Below, one piece after another: positions 16,172 to 26,759 of a DNA stretch of 64,000 nt (position 1 is its first letter; each line of letters opens with the position of its first letter). Under the pieces are notes generated by a model that saw only the letters and a list, made by a program, of their open reading frames with translations, was not told the DNA's origin and did no database searches. The stretch comes from Candidatus Hydrogenedentota bacterium. GTDB lineage: Bacteria; Hydrogenedentota; Hydrogenedentia; Hydrogenedentales; SLHB01. The DNA lies in NCBI GenBank assembly GCA_013359265.1, contig JABWCD010000020.1, forward strand, positions 1 through 64,000, read 5' to 3'. The position numbers were made by a program, and so were the translations under genes.

Positions 16172-16939
16172 GTGCCAGCGCTGACAGCCATACCGGAAAT
16201 GGATCTGTGGACGCGCTGGAAGGAGCGCGGCGACGAGTCCGCGCGCGAGGAACTGATCGTGCGCCACATGCGCATCGTGAAGTTCATCGCCGGGCGGATG
16301 GCGATCCATGTGCCTTCCAGTGTGGAGATGGACGATCTCATCGGTTGGGGGGTGCTGGGACTGCTCGACGCCATCGATCGATACGACCATAGGCAAGACA
16401 TCAAGTTCACGACATACGCTTCGATTCGTGTGCGGGGCTCGATTATCGATCAAATCCGTACACTGGACTGGGCCCCGCGCAGTTTGCGGGCGATGGCGCG
16501 CAAACTGGGCGAAGCGCGCGACAAATTGCGCCACGAACTGGGCCGCGAGCCGACGGCGGACGCGATCGCGGGCGTACTGGGTACGACCATCGAGCACGTG
16601 GAAGATACGGTCGCCCAGCTTCAAACGGCGCAGGTCCTATCGCTGCAGGACTACGTCGCTTCGGAAGACGGTGGCGAACCGCAGTTACTGGACGTGATGA
16701 GCGACCCGCGCGCGTCGTCGCCCGATGCGGCCATGACGGAGCGCGAGCGGCAGGAGCGAATCGTGCAGGCGATCAACGGCCTGCCCGATCCGCAGCAAAA
16801 AGTGTTGCACCTTTATTACTATAAGGAATTAACGCTGAAGGAAATTGGCGCGGTATTGGAAGTGACCGAGTCGCGCGTGTGCCAAATTCACTCCGCGGCA
16901 ATGAAGACCTTGCGTAAAGCGGTGCGCGGAGACACGTGA
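16172..16939 (+). CDS. fliA: RNA polymerase sigma-28 factor (FliA/WhiG family)
   Basis: A 255-residue sigma factor for late flagellar genes. Region 2 includes MDDLIGWGVLGLLDAIDRYD and KFTTYASIRVRGSIIDQIR. LDWAPRSLRAMARKL is the FliA-type 2.4/3.0 segment, and region 4 is KELTLKEIGAVLEVTESRV with its helix-turn-helix. GTG start at 16172, preceded by GAAGGTGAG. The stop overlaps the next start (TGATG), indicating coupling. No flgM anti-sigma gene is visible nearby. Confidence 0.96.
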   Translation: MPALTAIPEMDLWTRWKERGDESAREELIVRHMRIVKFIAGRMAIHVPSSVEMDDLIGWGVLGLLDAIDRYDHRQDIKFTTYASIRVRGSIIDQIRTLDWAPRSLRAMARKLGEARDKLRHELGREPTADAIAGVLGTTIEHVEDTVAQLQTAQVLSLQDYVASEDGGEPQLLDVMSDPRASSPDAAMTERERQERIVQAINGLPDPQQKVLHLYYYKELTLKEIGAVLEVTESRVCQIHSAAMKTLRKAVRGDT

Positions 16940-17283
16940 TGCCGCAGCCGATCGACGCAAATACCGAGTTGGCGCGCACGACCGCGGCGCAACGTGTGCA
17001 GGAGATCGCCGACCGCGCGTCGCTTGCGTCGCAACAACGCCAGGCGCAGCAGGCGCACCAGGAGCAGGTAAACGCGGAAACGGTCGTACACACGCCACCG
17101 GAGAGTGCGCAGGAGCCAGCCGTCACCGATCGGCGGGAAGGGCAGGAAGGGCGCAGACGGCGGCGTCGCGAAGGGCGCAAAACCGATAGTGGCGCGGGCG
17201 ACGCAGTCCATACCGATCATGGCGCAGGGGACATTGAAGTCATCCCCGACTCCGAACAACACCGGCTGGACCTTCATGCGTAG
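16939..17283 (+). CDS. small charged protein of the flagellar operon, unknown
   Basis: A 114-residue hydrophilic protein. The N-terminal half is a predicted helix rich in Gln/Ala (AQRVQEIADRASLASQQ..., coiled-coil-like). The C-terminal half is strongly basic and then acidic (EGQEGRRRRRREGRK). Its ATG overlaps the fliA stop (TGATG). Similar short Gln-rich proteins occur between fliA and fliK-like genes in other deep-branching bacteria, but I know no assigned function. Being encoded right behind fliA, an anti-sigma role is a possibility without sequence support. Confidence 0.65.
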   Translation: MPQPIDANTELARTTAAQRVQEIADRASLASQQRQAQQAHQEQVNAETVVHTPPESAQEPAVTDRREGQEGRRRRRREGRKTDSGAGDAVHTDHGAGDIEVIPDSEQHRLDLHA

Positions 17284-17322
17284 CAGATTCCAACGTCCGC
17301 GGTCGCGGCAAGGGGCCTATTA

Positions 17323-18168
17323 ATGGGTTGGGTGCTATCGCTGGTCCTTGTGGGCGCGCTTGCGCTGCTCATCGCCGTCTGTATGCTCATCGTGTATATG
17401 CGCCGCGAGCGGTCACTCAGCGCGGTATCCAAGCGCGACGATCTGGCGAGTATGATGATTCTGCTGCAAACCATGCGCGATCTTCTGGAGCAACAGAAGG
17501 GGTTTGCGCGCGAATTGAACAAGGCGCTTGACGCGCGCGTGGAACTCATCAAGCATACCGTTGACTCTGCGAAGGCCGAGTTGACGGCGGTCACGGATTC
17601 GGTCAGACAACTGCACCGCGAGATCGATGAAATCAAGCGATCGGCGGCCGAGGCAGCGGAGCCGCCTCCCAAACCCGCGCCGGCCACGCAACCCGCAAAC
17701 GTACGCCAGCTTTCCGCGTACGCGCCGCCGCCGGTCGAGCCACCGGTTGTGCGGGAACATGAACGCCCCGCGCTGCGTGTGTTGGCCATCCCGCGCGTAC
17801 CGGAAACGGCAGGCGACGCGATCGACTCATGGGTCGGGCTGGACTTTGCGGGCGACAACCCGGAGCCGTTGGGCTTTGACGTGCCGGAGACGGAGCCTGA
17901 AGCGCCGCATGACGCGGACGCCGCGCGGTCGGCGTTTCGCGCGCTGCTCGATCTCGCGCCCGAAGTAATGGTCGAGAAGAATACAGTCGCACCCGCGCCG
18001 CCGATGGCGCCGGTTGAAGGCAATGGAAGGCCGATACCGCCCGTGCACGCGCGCGTCTACGAGTACAACGACGCGGGGATGAATGTCGCCCAGATTGCGC
18101 AGGAACTGGGCATCGGCAAGGGGGAAGTGCGGCTGATTCTGAGCCTCCGCAAAGGCAAAGGCGGATAA
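17323..18168 (+). CDS. membrane-anchored coiled-coil protein with C-terminal HTH-like motif
   Basis: A 281-residue protein. A transmembrane helix (4-27) is followed by a coiled coil (about 35-105, MMILLQTMRDLLEQQKGF...REIDEIKRSA) and a Pro/Ala-rich low-complexity linker. The C-terminal about 35 residues (VYEYNDAGMNVAQIAQELGIGKGEVRLILSLRK) form a clear helix-turn-helix. This matches DUF6115/DUF2802-type proteins found in flagellar operons. The cytoplasmic HTH on a membrane-tethered protein is unusual; it may bind protein or DNA. Located between fliA and a fliK-like gene. Confidence 0.75.
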   Translation: MGWVLSLVLVGALALLIAVCMLIVYMRRERSLSAVSKRDDLASMMILLQTMRDLLEQQKGFARELNKALDARVELIKHTVDSAKAELTAVTDSVRQLHREIDEIKRSAAEAAEPPPKPAPATQPANVRQLSAYAPPPVEPPVVREHERPALRVLAIPRVPETAGDAIDSWVGLDFAGDNPEPLGFDVPETEPEAPHDADAARSAFRALLDLAPEVMVEKNTVAPAPPMAPVEGNGRPIPPVHARVYEYNDAGMNVAQIAQELGIGKGEVRLILSLRKGKGG

Positions 18169-18180
18169 CGGCGGTCCACG

Positions 18181-19416
18181 ATGGCGGGATTCGGCGGCAT
18201 ACCCGGTGTCAATCCGATCCTGGCGTCTATCATCGCGCAACCATTTCAGCTCCCCGCGCTGCGTCCGGGCGAGGTACTTCAAGGGCAGGTGCAGTCGGTC
18301 GAGCCGAAGACATTGATTCGTTTTGGCGGGATTGTTATTCCTGTCGAGAAAGTCGAGGCACTGTTGCCGGGTCAGTCGGTCAGTGCGGAAGTTGTCCGAA
18401 CCGATCAAGGGCTGCAACTGCATATCACGCCGGGCCCGCTCGCCCCTCCAAAGACGCCGGGCGCGGAATCGCCGCCGGAATCCCCCCGCGATCTTTCCGG
18501 AATCATCGTGAAGGTGCTGCAAACGCTGGGAAAACTGGAGTTGGCAGAGCAGGCGGTGGCATTGGTGCCTCGCACGGTTGCGGCGAACGCCGCGGCCGTT
18601 CGCCTGGTGCTTACAATGCTGCTTGATAGGCCTGGCGCCGACGAGCACGCGTGGCGCGCGGCGCAAATCGTGCAACAGGCCGTTGATGACGGCGTGTTGT
18701 CCGACGCCGAGGTACGCGACATCCTGCCCGCGCTGCGCAGCATCATTTCCAATGAACTTGGGGACATCGCTCCTGCACTACGCCGGGCCGCCGCCACGGC
18801 CCAACGTCCGCTCGCCGCGCGGATGGCCGAGGCGTTGGCCAAGGGTGGAGTCCAACAATTCTTGGCATCGCTGTCGGACGAAGCGCCGGCGGCGCTGGCG
18901 CGGCTGCTGGAGAACGACGCTTTCGTTGAATACCTGCGCAATGCGGGCCGGTCGGCGGAGTTTCATCGCGCGGTCGAGCATCTCGTGGACCGTTTTGCCG
19001 CGGCCCAACTTGTCAATGCGCGTGGGGCCGACGTGCCGTACCTTTTTTTCGCGCTGCCCACGCCGCCGGACGCAGCGGTGCGGCATGCACACATTCACAT
19101 TATGGGCGAGGGCGGCGGCAAGGCGCAGCGGTTCGATGCGAAGAATGCGACGGTTGTGCTCGATTTGTCTACGTCGGCGCTTGGCGATTTGTGGATCACG
19201 TTGACTGCGACGCACGGGGCGTGTACGTGTTGGATTCGCGCACGCGACGCCGAGGCAGTCGAAGCAATTCGGTCGCAGGCGGCCGGCTTGGCCGCGCGGC
19301 TCGCCTCAGCAGGGTATGTGGGCGCAAGCGTGGTTGCAGACCTGTGGGACGGCAGCCGCGTACGCGAGCTTGCGACAATGATGCGCCGGTTCAAGGGACT
19401 GAACGTAGAAGCATGA
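18181..19416 (+). CDS. fliK: FliK-like flagellar hook-length control protein
   Basis: A 411-residue protein. The N-terminal strand-rich segment (GVNPILASIIAQPFQLP, then LRPGEVLQGQVQSV) is followed by a long Ala-rich helical middle. The C-terminal about 120 residues have the FliK_C/Flg_hook pattern (VVLDLSTSALGDLWITLTATHGACTCWI ... EAIRSQAAGLAARLASAGYV). FliK measures hook length and switches export specificity through FlhB. The placement directly before an FlhB C-terminal-like gene supports this. The N-terminal part diverges from enterobacterial FliK. Confidence 0.8.
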   Translation: MAGFGGIPGVNPILASIIAQPFQLPALRPGEVLQGQVQSVEPKTLIRFGGIVIPVEKVEALLPGQSVSAEVVRTDQGLQLHITPGPLAPPKTPGAESPPESPRDLSGIIVKVLQTLGKLELAEQAVALVPRTVAANAAAVRLVLTMLLDRPGADEHAWRAAQIVQQAVDDGVLSDAEVRDILPALRSIISNELGDIAPALRRAAATAQRPLAARMAEALAKGGVQQFLASLSDEAPAALARLLENDAFVEYLRNAGRSAEFHRAVEHLVDRFAAAQLVNARGADVPYLFFALPTPPDAAVRHAHIHIMGEGGGKAQRFDAKNATVVLDLSTSALGDLWITLTATHGACTCWIRARDAEAVEAIRSQAAGLAARLASAGYVGASVVADLWDGSRVRELATMMRRFKGLNVEA

Positions 19417-19694
19417 TGGACGATCACGATCGCATAAAACGGAAAGCCGTTGCGTTGAAGTACAACGCGGAGGCCGACGCGGCGCCGCGCGTGGTCGCAA
19501 AGGGCGATCGCCTTTTGGCGGAACGCATCATCGCGATTGCGAAGGAAAACGGCGTGCCGATTCACGAAGACCCGGACCTGGTTTCCTTGCTTGCGGCATT
19601 GGAAATCGATCGAGAGATTCCCGACGCGTTATACCGCGCCGTAGCAGAAGTATTGGCGTTTGTGTATACGGTAAACGAACACGCGAAAGCGTGA
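19413..19694 (+). CDS. FlhB C-terminal-domain homologue (FhlB/YlqH type)
   Basis: A 93-residue protein that corresponds to only the cytoplasmic domain of FlhB (IKRKAVALKYNAEADAAPRVVAKGDRLLAERIIAIAKENGVPIHEDPDLVSLL). It lacks the membrane part and the NPTH autocleavage motif. Such stand-alone proteins (YlqH/FhlB) can replace the cleaved FlhB fragment in export switching. The start overlaps the fliK stop (ATGATG at 19413-19418), consistent with the FliK-FlhB functional pairing. Confidence 0.9.
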   Translation: MMDDHDRIKRKAVALKYNAEADAAPRVVAKGDRLLAERIIAIAKENGVPIHEDPDLVSLLAALEIDREIPDALYRAVAEVLAFVYTVNEHAKA

Positions 19695-19695
19695 A

Positions 19696-20223
19696 CTAAA
19701 CCGGGAGTGCGCGTTGCACTTCCAGCGGCAGACTTTCCCGCAGTTCGGGGCGGGTTTCGACGAGCCGCGTAATGTCCGCCAAGTCTTTTTTGCGTTTGCT
19801 CGCACGGTGCGCGACGCCCATGTACGCCCATGACTTGCCGCGCAGCACATCTTCGATCCCCGCGACAGTCTACGTGTAGCCCAGAACGCCTTTCTGGATG
19901 GCGCTGACCAAGAATTGCTGGTAACGCAGATCGGTTTGTAGCTGAACGCGCAAGTCCGATCCCTGCATTTTCAAGTTCACGCTGTTCGGAAACACTTCGA
20001 TGGCGAACCCTGCAGACTCCGCGGCGGCACAAACGTCTTTTAGATACGCGTCTTGCACAACGATGTCCACGTCCAAACTTACCATGGGCTCCGCGTACGC
20101 GTTCACGGCCAGTCCGCCGACGATGCAATGCGGCGCGTTCAGGGATTCGAGTATACGTACGACGCGCCCCACAACGTCCTCGCTGCCATTCGCGAGCGAG
20201 TTTATGAATTGTTTGCCGGTCAT
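19696..20223 (-). pseudogene. nucleotidyltransferase with in-frame amber stop
   Basis: The first 117 codons encode an NTase-fold protein (IVGGLAVNAYAEPMVSLDVDIVV, the GG...DxD active site). A TAG at 19870-19872 interrupts. The same frame then continues TVAGIEDVLRGKSWAYMGVAHRASKRKKDLADITRLVE..., a typical conserved C-terminus, to a stop at 19696-19698. A single base change restores a 175-codon gene. It is either a recent nonsense mutant, a readthrough case or a sequencing error. The start overlaps the upstream DUF4432 stop by 4 nt, so it was co-translated. Confidence 0.8.
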
Positions 20224-21353
20224 CTTGCCGGAGTTCTAACGAAATCTCTGTAACTTTTCGCCCACGCCGTTTTCACTTTGGCGCGCGCGGCGCGAAGCGC
20301 CTTCACTTCGTTTTCGTCGGCGATCGCGCCGAATTCGAGGGTATAGGTGCGACGCTCGCCGGGTTTGAGGTGGTGGAGCAGGTCCAGTTCTTCGTCAACA
20401 TGGCGGCCTTCGACGCCGCAGTTACAGGGTTCGAAGCCGACGACGTAATCCTGCTCTCCCATTTGCTTCCATTCGACGAAACGGGGCAGTTCGCGCTTGT
20501 TGTACTTCACGTAGACGCCAAAGCCTTCACCGCGTTTCCACCCGTCGTTGACAAGTGCGCATGTGACCGAACCGTTTCTTTGCGCGGCCATGTCGTGGTA
20601 GTAGACTTTTTCCTTGTAGCCGTGGAGCGGCGGATCGCACTTCCACCAGTTCTCTCTATCGTTTTCGGCCTCGGCATCGCGCGGGGCAATCGTGCGTGTC
20701 GGCGTGATGAGTTCGGAACCGGCATCGACGGCCGGCCAGCCGATGTTGCAATGGTACAACAACTGAAATCCGGTCTTTTTGAATCCCTCGTTTGTGACGA
20801 CGTCGTGGATTTGAAACGATTTCGCGCCGAGTTTGGTCGAGACGGTGCGCGTTAGAGTCAGATTTTCGCCGAATACAACCGTTTCCCGCATCGTGCCCGA
20901 CACGCTCAGGACGTAGTCGTCGCCCTGCCACTCCTGCGTTACTTTAATGTCGCGCGCGGGCGTGTTGCCGATGCGGCCGTGCAGGCCCGTGCCATAGATC
21001 GCGCTCTCCTTCGCCGGCGCGCCGACGTTGACGAGTCCACACGTCGTGACCAGTCCGCCGAAATAACTGCGCAGCCAGCGCAGCCACTCGGCCTCGTAGA
21101 ATTGCGGGGCAACGTCTCCGGTGGTGGAGCGCCAGCCCATGGCCCGCCCGCAGTACGACGCGGACGAAATGTCCAGGCAGCGATCCAGGAGCACGGTCAA
21201 CTCGAGGCCGCTGCCGGTATGGAGCAGCGCCGCACGTGTCGGCCGTTCGTTGGCGTCGTCCAACGTGACGATTCGGATTCCGGCAATCTGGTCGGGGTTT
21301 CCAATCCTGCGCCTCAAGCCGGCGACGGAATACTTCTTGCGGTAAATGTCCAT
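20220..21353 (-). CDS. DUF4432 family protein (aldose-1-epimerase-like fold)
   Basis: A 377-residue protein resembling DUF4432 (PF14486), a galactose-mutarotase-like beta-sandwich. Conserved pieces include LDRCLDISSASYCGRAMGW, GLVTTCGLVNVG, GLHGRIGNTPA, and FQLLYHCNIGWPAVDAGSE with a catalytic-type His. Members are thought to bind or epimerise sugars, often near sugar-catabolism genes. I chose ATG 21353 (MDIYRKKYSVAG) over an upstream ATG at 21422, because the extra residues have no family similarity. The ribosome binding site is weak. The gene is coupled to the nucleotidyltransferase pseudogene. Confidence 0.82.
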   Translation of the reverse strand: MDIYRKKYSVAGLRRRIGNPDQIAGIRIVTLDDANERPTRAALLHTGSGLELTVLLDRCLDISSASYCGRAMGWRSTTGDVAPQFYEAEWLRWLRSYFGGLVTTCGLVNVGAPAKESAIYGTGLHGRIGNTPARDIKVTQEWQGDDYVLSVSGTMRETVVFGENLTLTRTVSTKLGAKSFQIHDVVTNEGFKKTGFQLLYHCNIGWPAVDAGSELITPTRTIAPRDAEAENDRENWWKCDPPLHGYKEKVYYHDMAAQRNGSVTCALVNDGWKRGEGFGVYVKYNKRELPRFVEWKQMGEQDYVVGFEPCNCGVEGRHVDEELDLLHHLKPGERRTYTLEFGAIADENEVKALRAARAKVKTAWAKSYRDFVRTPAR

Positions 21354-21484
21354 AGGTGAGGAATGCCTTTTCGTGTAAGTGCTTGTGGTGACACGGTACT
21401 CGACCCGTTTTGGCCGGTTCAAGCGGAGGGTTGCCTCCGGTAAATATTAAGCATGGCTGACTACTATCTTAACAGTGAAAAGGC

Positions 21485-21514
21485 TTGACCAATCCGCGCG
21501 AAGTTCGATACGAT
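21485..21514 (+). promoter_or_regulatory. putative promoter for the giant GSDH gene
   Basis: TTGACC (21485-21490), 18 nt, TACGAT (21509-21514). It lies in the 348-nt gap 21354-21701, which holds no other supported feature except the ribosome binding site GGAGG (21690-21694) 7 nt before GTG 21702. Confidence 0.4.
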
Positions 21515-21701
21515 CAAAAGCTGCAAGGTGCAAGGTGGGTTTTACGGAGCGGATCGTCGCCGGGTGTTCAAGGTGCGCAATCCGGGAATTGCTCGATTTC
21601 CGCCCGACACGAAAGCGTCTGTCCTAATGTGACCCCACCCCAACGTGTGAGCTGAGAATTTCCGATATCGAAACCGCCGGGGCAGTTGTGGAGGTGGGAT
21701 C

Positions 21702-24700
21702 GTGAGAAGGCCGTGTCTTCATTCGCTGAGCGTCGTTGCGTTCGCGTTCATTTCGCAGATAGTCTCCGCGCAACCGTCTGGATTTCAGGTTAGCACGGTT
21801 TGGTCCTCCGGATTTTCCGCGCCGGTAGCAGTGCGATTTACACCGTCGGGCCGCGCGTTCGTGATGGAGAAGTGGGGCAAGGTTTACACCTACGACAATA
21901 TCAACGACACGACTCCGACGCTGGTGATCGATCTCTCCAACCAGATTTGGACGTTTCACGATCATGGTTCGCTGGGTCTGGCAGTCGATCCGCAGTTTCC
22001 GACGCGCCCGTACATTTATGTGTTGCACGCGCTGCGCGGGGTCCCGGGCGGGCGCCTGTTGCGCATCACACTCGATACGTCAACCATGCAGTCGGTGGGG
22101 AATCCACTGGTGCTGCTGGAAGACTGGGCGCAAGTTTACCCGAGCCATTCAATAGGCGACTTACAGTTTGGTCCGGAAGGCGCTTTATACGTCACCGCCG
22201 GTGACGGCGCGAGCTACGATTTTCCTGACTGGGGACAGACGGAACCGCACAATCCGGACGGTAGTCCGTTGGGTGGAATCGATGTGCCGGATCCCGTGAA
22301 CGAGGGCGGCGCCTTGCGCAGTCAAGACATCCGCAGCACGTCCGATCCGCTTGGGTTCGATGGGACACTGTTGCGCGTTCATCCGGATACGGGCGAGGCG
22401 TGGCCGGGAAATCCGCTGGAGGGTGGGGCGTCGAACGACGATCGCATTCTCGCGTACGGGCTTCGCAATCCGTACCGGTTCGCGATACATCCGACGAACA
22501 ATTCCGTTTGGATTTGCGACGTTGGGTGGACGCAATGGGAAGAATTGAACCGGGTGCCGTATCCGTTTCCGAACCCCGTTCCAAACTTTGGCTGGCCGGC
22601 GTATGAAGGCGTCAACCCGCACCCGCAATATCAGGGCGCGAACTTGCCGCTGCTCCAGGCGCTGTACGCCGAAGGCACGGCGACTGCGCCGTTCTATACC
22701 TACCAACACGCGGGAAGCGCGGCGATCACGGGCGCGACGTTTTACTTGGGAGGCAACTACCCGCCCGAGTACGACGGCGCGCTTTTCTTCGGCGACTACG
22801 GTGCAGGCTGGATCAAAGTGATGTTCCCGGACGCCAACGGGACGCCGAACCCCGCGAATATTCAGACGTTCATCGCGACGGGGGCCGGCGTCGTTGACAT
22901 ACAACGGGGACCGGCGGGCGAAATCTATTTCGTGGACTACGGCAACAGCCGCGTGCGGCGCATTCGGTATCTCCAGGGCAACAACCCGCCGATCGCGGTC
23001 ATTCAGCCCAGTGTGACGAGCGGCAATGCGCCGGTGACGGTTACGTTTACGGGATCGGCGTCGTTCGATCCTGACCCAGGCGACACGATTTCGTATAGCT
23101 GGGACCTTGACGGCGACGATGTGTTTGGCGACGCCGCCTCCGCGAACACGCAATACACTTATACGTCGTCCGGCAACTACTCCGCGAAGTTGCGCGTGAC
23201 GGACAACAACGGCGCGTCGGACACGCAATCGGTGACGATTAGCGTGAACAACCTGCCGCCCGTACCGGAGATACTGTTCCCGGAGGAAGGCGCGACGTGG
23301 CGCGTTGGCGACGTTATCGCGTTTGGCGGTCAGGCGACGGACCCGGAGACGGGACCGATGCCCGCGGCGCAGCTTTCGTGGGAAGTCGTGTTGTACCACT
23401 GCGCGACGCTGGATTTCTCGGACTGTCACGAGCACCCGGTGCTGGATGAAACAGGAATTTCCGAAGGCGACGTGTTGGCAGTCGATCACGAGTATCCCGC
23501 ATATCTCCAACTCCGCTTGACAGCGACCGAACCCGGTCCGAATGGCCTTTCCGTAACGGTGACGCGAGATTTGCTGCCCGAACTCACGACGCTGACGTTG
23601 CAGACCAACCCACCGGGCTTGTACGTGGGCGCGTTCTCGCAGACACAGGCAGCGCCGCTCGTCAAGGACGTAATCGTCAACGGCCAAACGGCGATCACCG
23701 CGCCGTCACCTCAAGCGATCGGTGAACAAGCCTACGTCTTCTCGAGTTGGTCCGACGGCGGGGCGCAGTCGCATAACGTCAACTTTACGACGTCGCCGAT
23801 GACAGTTGCTGCCAACTTTGTGCCGGTGTCGACGGGGACAAACGAACCGCCCGAGATTGGGCCGCTTTGGCCGTTGCACGTCACGCAAGGTTCGAGCGTA
23901 TGGACGTACGTACCTGTATCGGACCCCGATGGCAGCATCACGTCAGTGAGCGCGGTGAATATGCCCCAAGGCTCGCAAATCATGCACTACCCCGATGGCA
24001 AGTGGGGATTCGAGTGGCAGACGCAATCCGGTCAGGCGGGTGACTACGTTATCACGATTACCGCGACGGACGATGGCGTTCCGCCATTGAGCGTTTCGGA
24101 CAATTTGGTCGTACACGTGCTGTCCGGCAATGTGCCGCCGGCGATGGACGCGGTGTGGAGCACCACCGTGAACGCAGGCGACTTTCTCAACCTGCGCATC
24201 GGCGCGTGGGACACGGACGGCGACGTCCCCGACCTTTACGCGCAAAACCTGCCGCCCGGCGCGAACTACAGCGAGGACGGGTGGGGCACAGGTTTCTTGA
24301 CGTGGCAGACGACGGCCGCGGACGTGGGCGTGTACACCGGCATTCGCGTATATGCAGTGGACCATGGCGAACCGCCGCTGACGAGCGAGCGCGTGTTCAC
24401 AATTACCGTGCTAGGTTCGGCCAATGCCCCAGTTATCGATCCGATCCCGTCGAGCACAATACCGGCCGGGGACACGCTCACGCTTAACGTATTCGCATAC
24501 GATCCGAACGGGACCATTCCAGTGCTGACAGCACAGAACCTACCCGCTGGCGCGACATTCACGCCGACCGGCGGCGGCAATGGCGTCTTCTCGTGGCCGA
24601 CTACCGCCGCCGACGCCGGGAACCATTCCGGTCTAACGATCATTGCAACTGACTCGGTTACGCCGTCGCTGACATACAAAGCGATGTTTAACGTCAATGT

Positions 24701-26751
24701 GGTTGTCTTGTCCGGCGAGCCGGTACTCGATCCGATCGGTCCGAAGGGCGCCGTCGAGGGCGTGCAGTTGCAGTTCGACGTGACCGCCACGGACCCTGAC
24801 AGCGGGCCGCCCAGTCTTAGTGTGCTCGATTTGCCGATTGGAGCGACGTTTATCGACAACGGAAACGGTACGGGTACATTTGCGTGGACGCCGGCGGAGG
24901 GCGATGCCGAGAACTCACCGTACCTTGTTACGTTTAGCGCGTCGGATGAGACCGATTCTGACAGCGAAATCGTCGAGATCACAGTCTCGAGCCCGAATAC
25001 GCCGCCGCACGTGGAAACGATTGGCGGCAAGAGCGGAGTCGAAGGCGTGCCATTGGCATTCTATGTTTATGCGCACGACCACGATGGGACGGTCCCATCG
25101 CTGTCGGCAAGCAATATGCCGAGCGGCGCGGAGTTCCACGAGCATGGCGAGGGTGAAGGAGAATTTCACTGGTTGCCCCCGGTGGGGTCGGCCGAAAACT
25201 CGCCGTATTTCGTGACGTTTACCGCAAGCGACGGAGAACTGACGCACAGCGAAACAGTTTCGATAACCATTTCCCCGGGAAACAGCGCGCCGGTAGTTGC
25301 TGCGTTTGGGCCGTTCACAATCGCCGAGGAGCAAGTATGGTCTGCGAGCGTGTCGGCGACCGATCCCGATGGGACGACACCGGCGCTTTCCGCGCCGACA
25401 CTTCCCGCCGGCGCTTCGTTTGTGGACAACGGAGACGGTACGGGCACGATCTCCTGGACGCCGGACGCGAACGCTTCGCAAGGATCGCCTTATGCCGTGA
25501 CGATTTCCGCTAGCGATGGTTCGCTATCCGATGCGAAGTCTTCGACGATCACGGTGACGAACACGAACCGCGCGCCGGAGATGGCAGTTGTGGGCGACAA
25601 GACAGTGGCGGAGAACGCGCTGCTGCAATTCAATGTGTCGGCGAGCGATCCTGACGGGACGATTCCGGCGTTGAGCGCGCAGTCGTTGCCGAGCGGCGCG
25701 TCGTTCGTGGATAACGGAAACGGCACGGGCACGTTCACGTGGACGCCGAACTTCGATGCGGCAGGCGCATCGCCGTACACCGTGACTATCACCGCGAGCG
25801 ATGGCACGTTGTCGGATCGCCGCGAGCGACGGCACGTTGTCGGACTCGAAGTCTTCGACGATCACGGTGACGAACACAAACCGGGCGCCGGTTGTCGCTA
25901 CTATTGGCGACAAGACGGCGGTGGTGGGTCAACTCTTGCAGTTCACGGTCAATGCGAGCGACCCGGATGGAACGGTCCCGACGCTGAGTGCGCAGTCATT
26001 GCCGAGCGGCGCGTCATTCGCGGATAACGGAAACGGCACGGGCACGTTCACGTGGACGCCTTCATCCGGCGCGGAGGTTGGCTCGCCATACACAGTTTCG
26101 TTCACGGCGGGCGACGGATCGCTTACGGACGCGAAATCGTCCGTGATTACCGTGACGACAAGCACCAATCTTCCACCGGCGTTCCAAACGATTTGGTGGC
26201 GCGAGGTGACGGCGGGCAATGGCGTTGGGTTCTTTATTACGGCGACGGACCCAGAAGGCAGTGCTTTGCTTTACAGCAGCCCGAGCCTTCCCGAAGGCGC
26301 GCGATTGATTCAGTATCCCGGCTATTCGAGCATCTACTTCGAGTGGTTCCCGACTGCCGCGCAAGTAGGGTCGCACCAAATCCCGATCGTGGCCACGGAC
26401 GCCGGATCGCCGCCGATGAGCGGCTCGTCGATCATTCCGATTAGCGTGCTGGGCGGCAATGTGGCTCCGAAGATGGACGGCGTATGGGACACGACGGTGG
26501 TCGCTGGGGCGTTCGTCAATTTGCGCATCGGCGCTTGGGACACGGACGGCGATATTCCGACGCTCACCGCGCAGAACTTGCCGCCCGGCGCGACGTATAC
26601 GAGCGACAACTATGGCACCGGTTTCTTTACGTGGCAGACGAATACGTCGCACATTGGCTTGCATTCGGACATCACGATCATCGCGACCGATCACGGAAAC
26701 CCGCCGCTGAGCAGTCAACGGGTATTTGACATCACGGTGCTGTCGCCCTGA
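21702..26751 (+). CDS. giant secreted GSDH/PKD/Ig-repeat protein, frameshifted
   Basis: Signal peptide (1-24), then a glucose/sorbosone dehydrogenase beta-propeller (about 28-425; GRAFVMEKWGKVYTYD, AYGLRNPYRFAIHP, FGWPAYEGVNPHP). A PKD domain (about 430-515; SFDPDPGDTISYSWDLDGDD) follows, and then about ten Ig-like (He_PIG) repeats of about 95 residues ending near residue 1680. Secreted, probably cell-surface or extracellular; no dockerin or sorting signal at the C-terminus. The frame breaks near 25817: the upstream frame runs into a stop at 26025-26027, while the downstream frame carries the repeats on to 26751. A 28-nt duplication at 25793-25848 explains the break. Decay, phase variation or misassembly are possible. 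Confidence 0.85.
25793..25848 (+). repeat. 28-nt tandem duplication causing a frameshift
   Basis: CGCGAGCGATGGCACGTTGT begins at 25793, and nearly the same string (one T-to-C change) begins at 25821, period 28. Corresponding positions in neighbouring Ig repeats are 285 nt apart (25413 to 25698), but 313 nt apart across this junction (25698 to 26011), exactly 28 extra. Removing 28 nt restores both frame and periodicity. The two copies differ at two third-codon positions, so they derive from two different repeat units. Confidence 0.85.
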
Positions 26752-26759
26752 CACGGGCC

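Noticed and set aside
22185-23687. 500-codon minus-strand open frame inside the giant GSDH gene
   Set aside because: Arg/Val-rich antisense shadow of the propeller and PKD domains.
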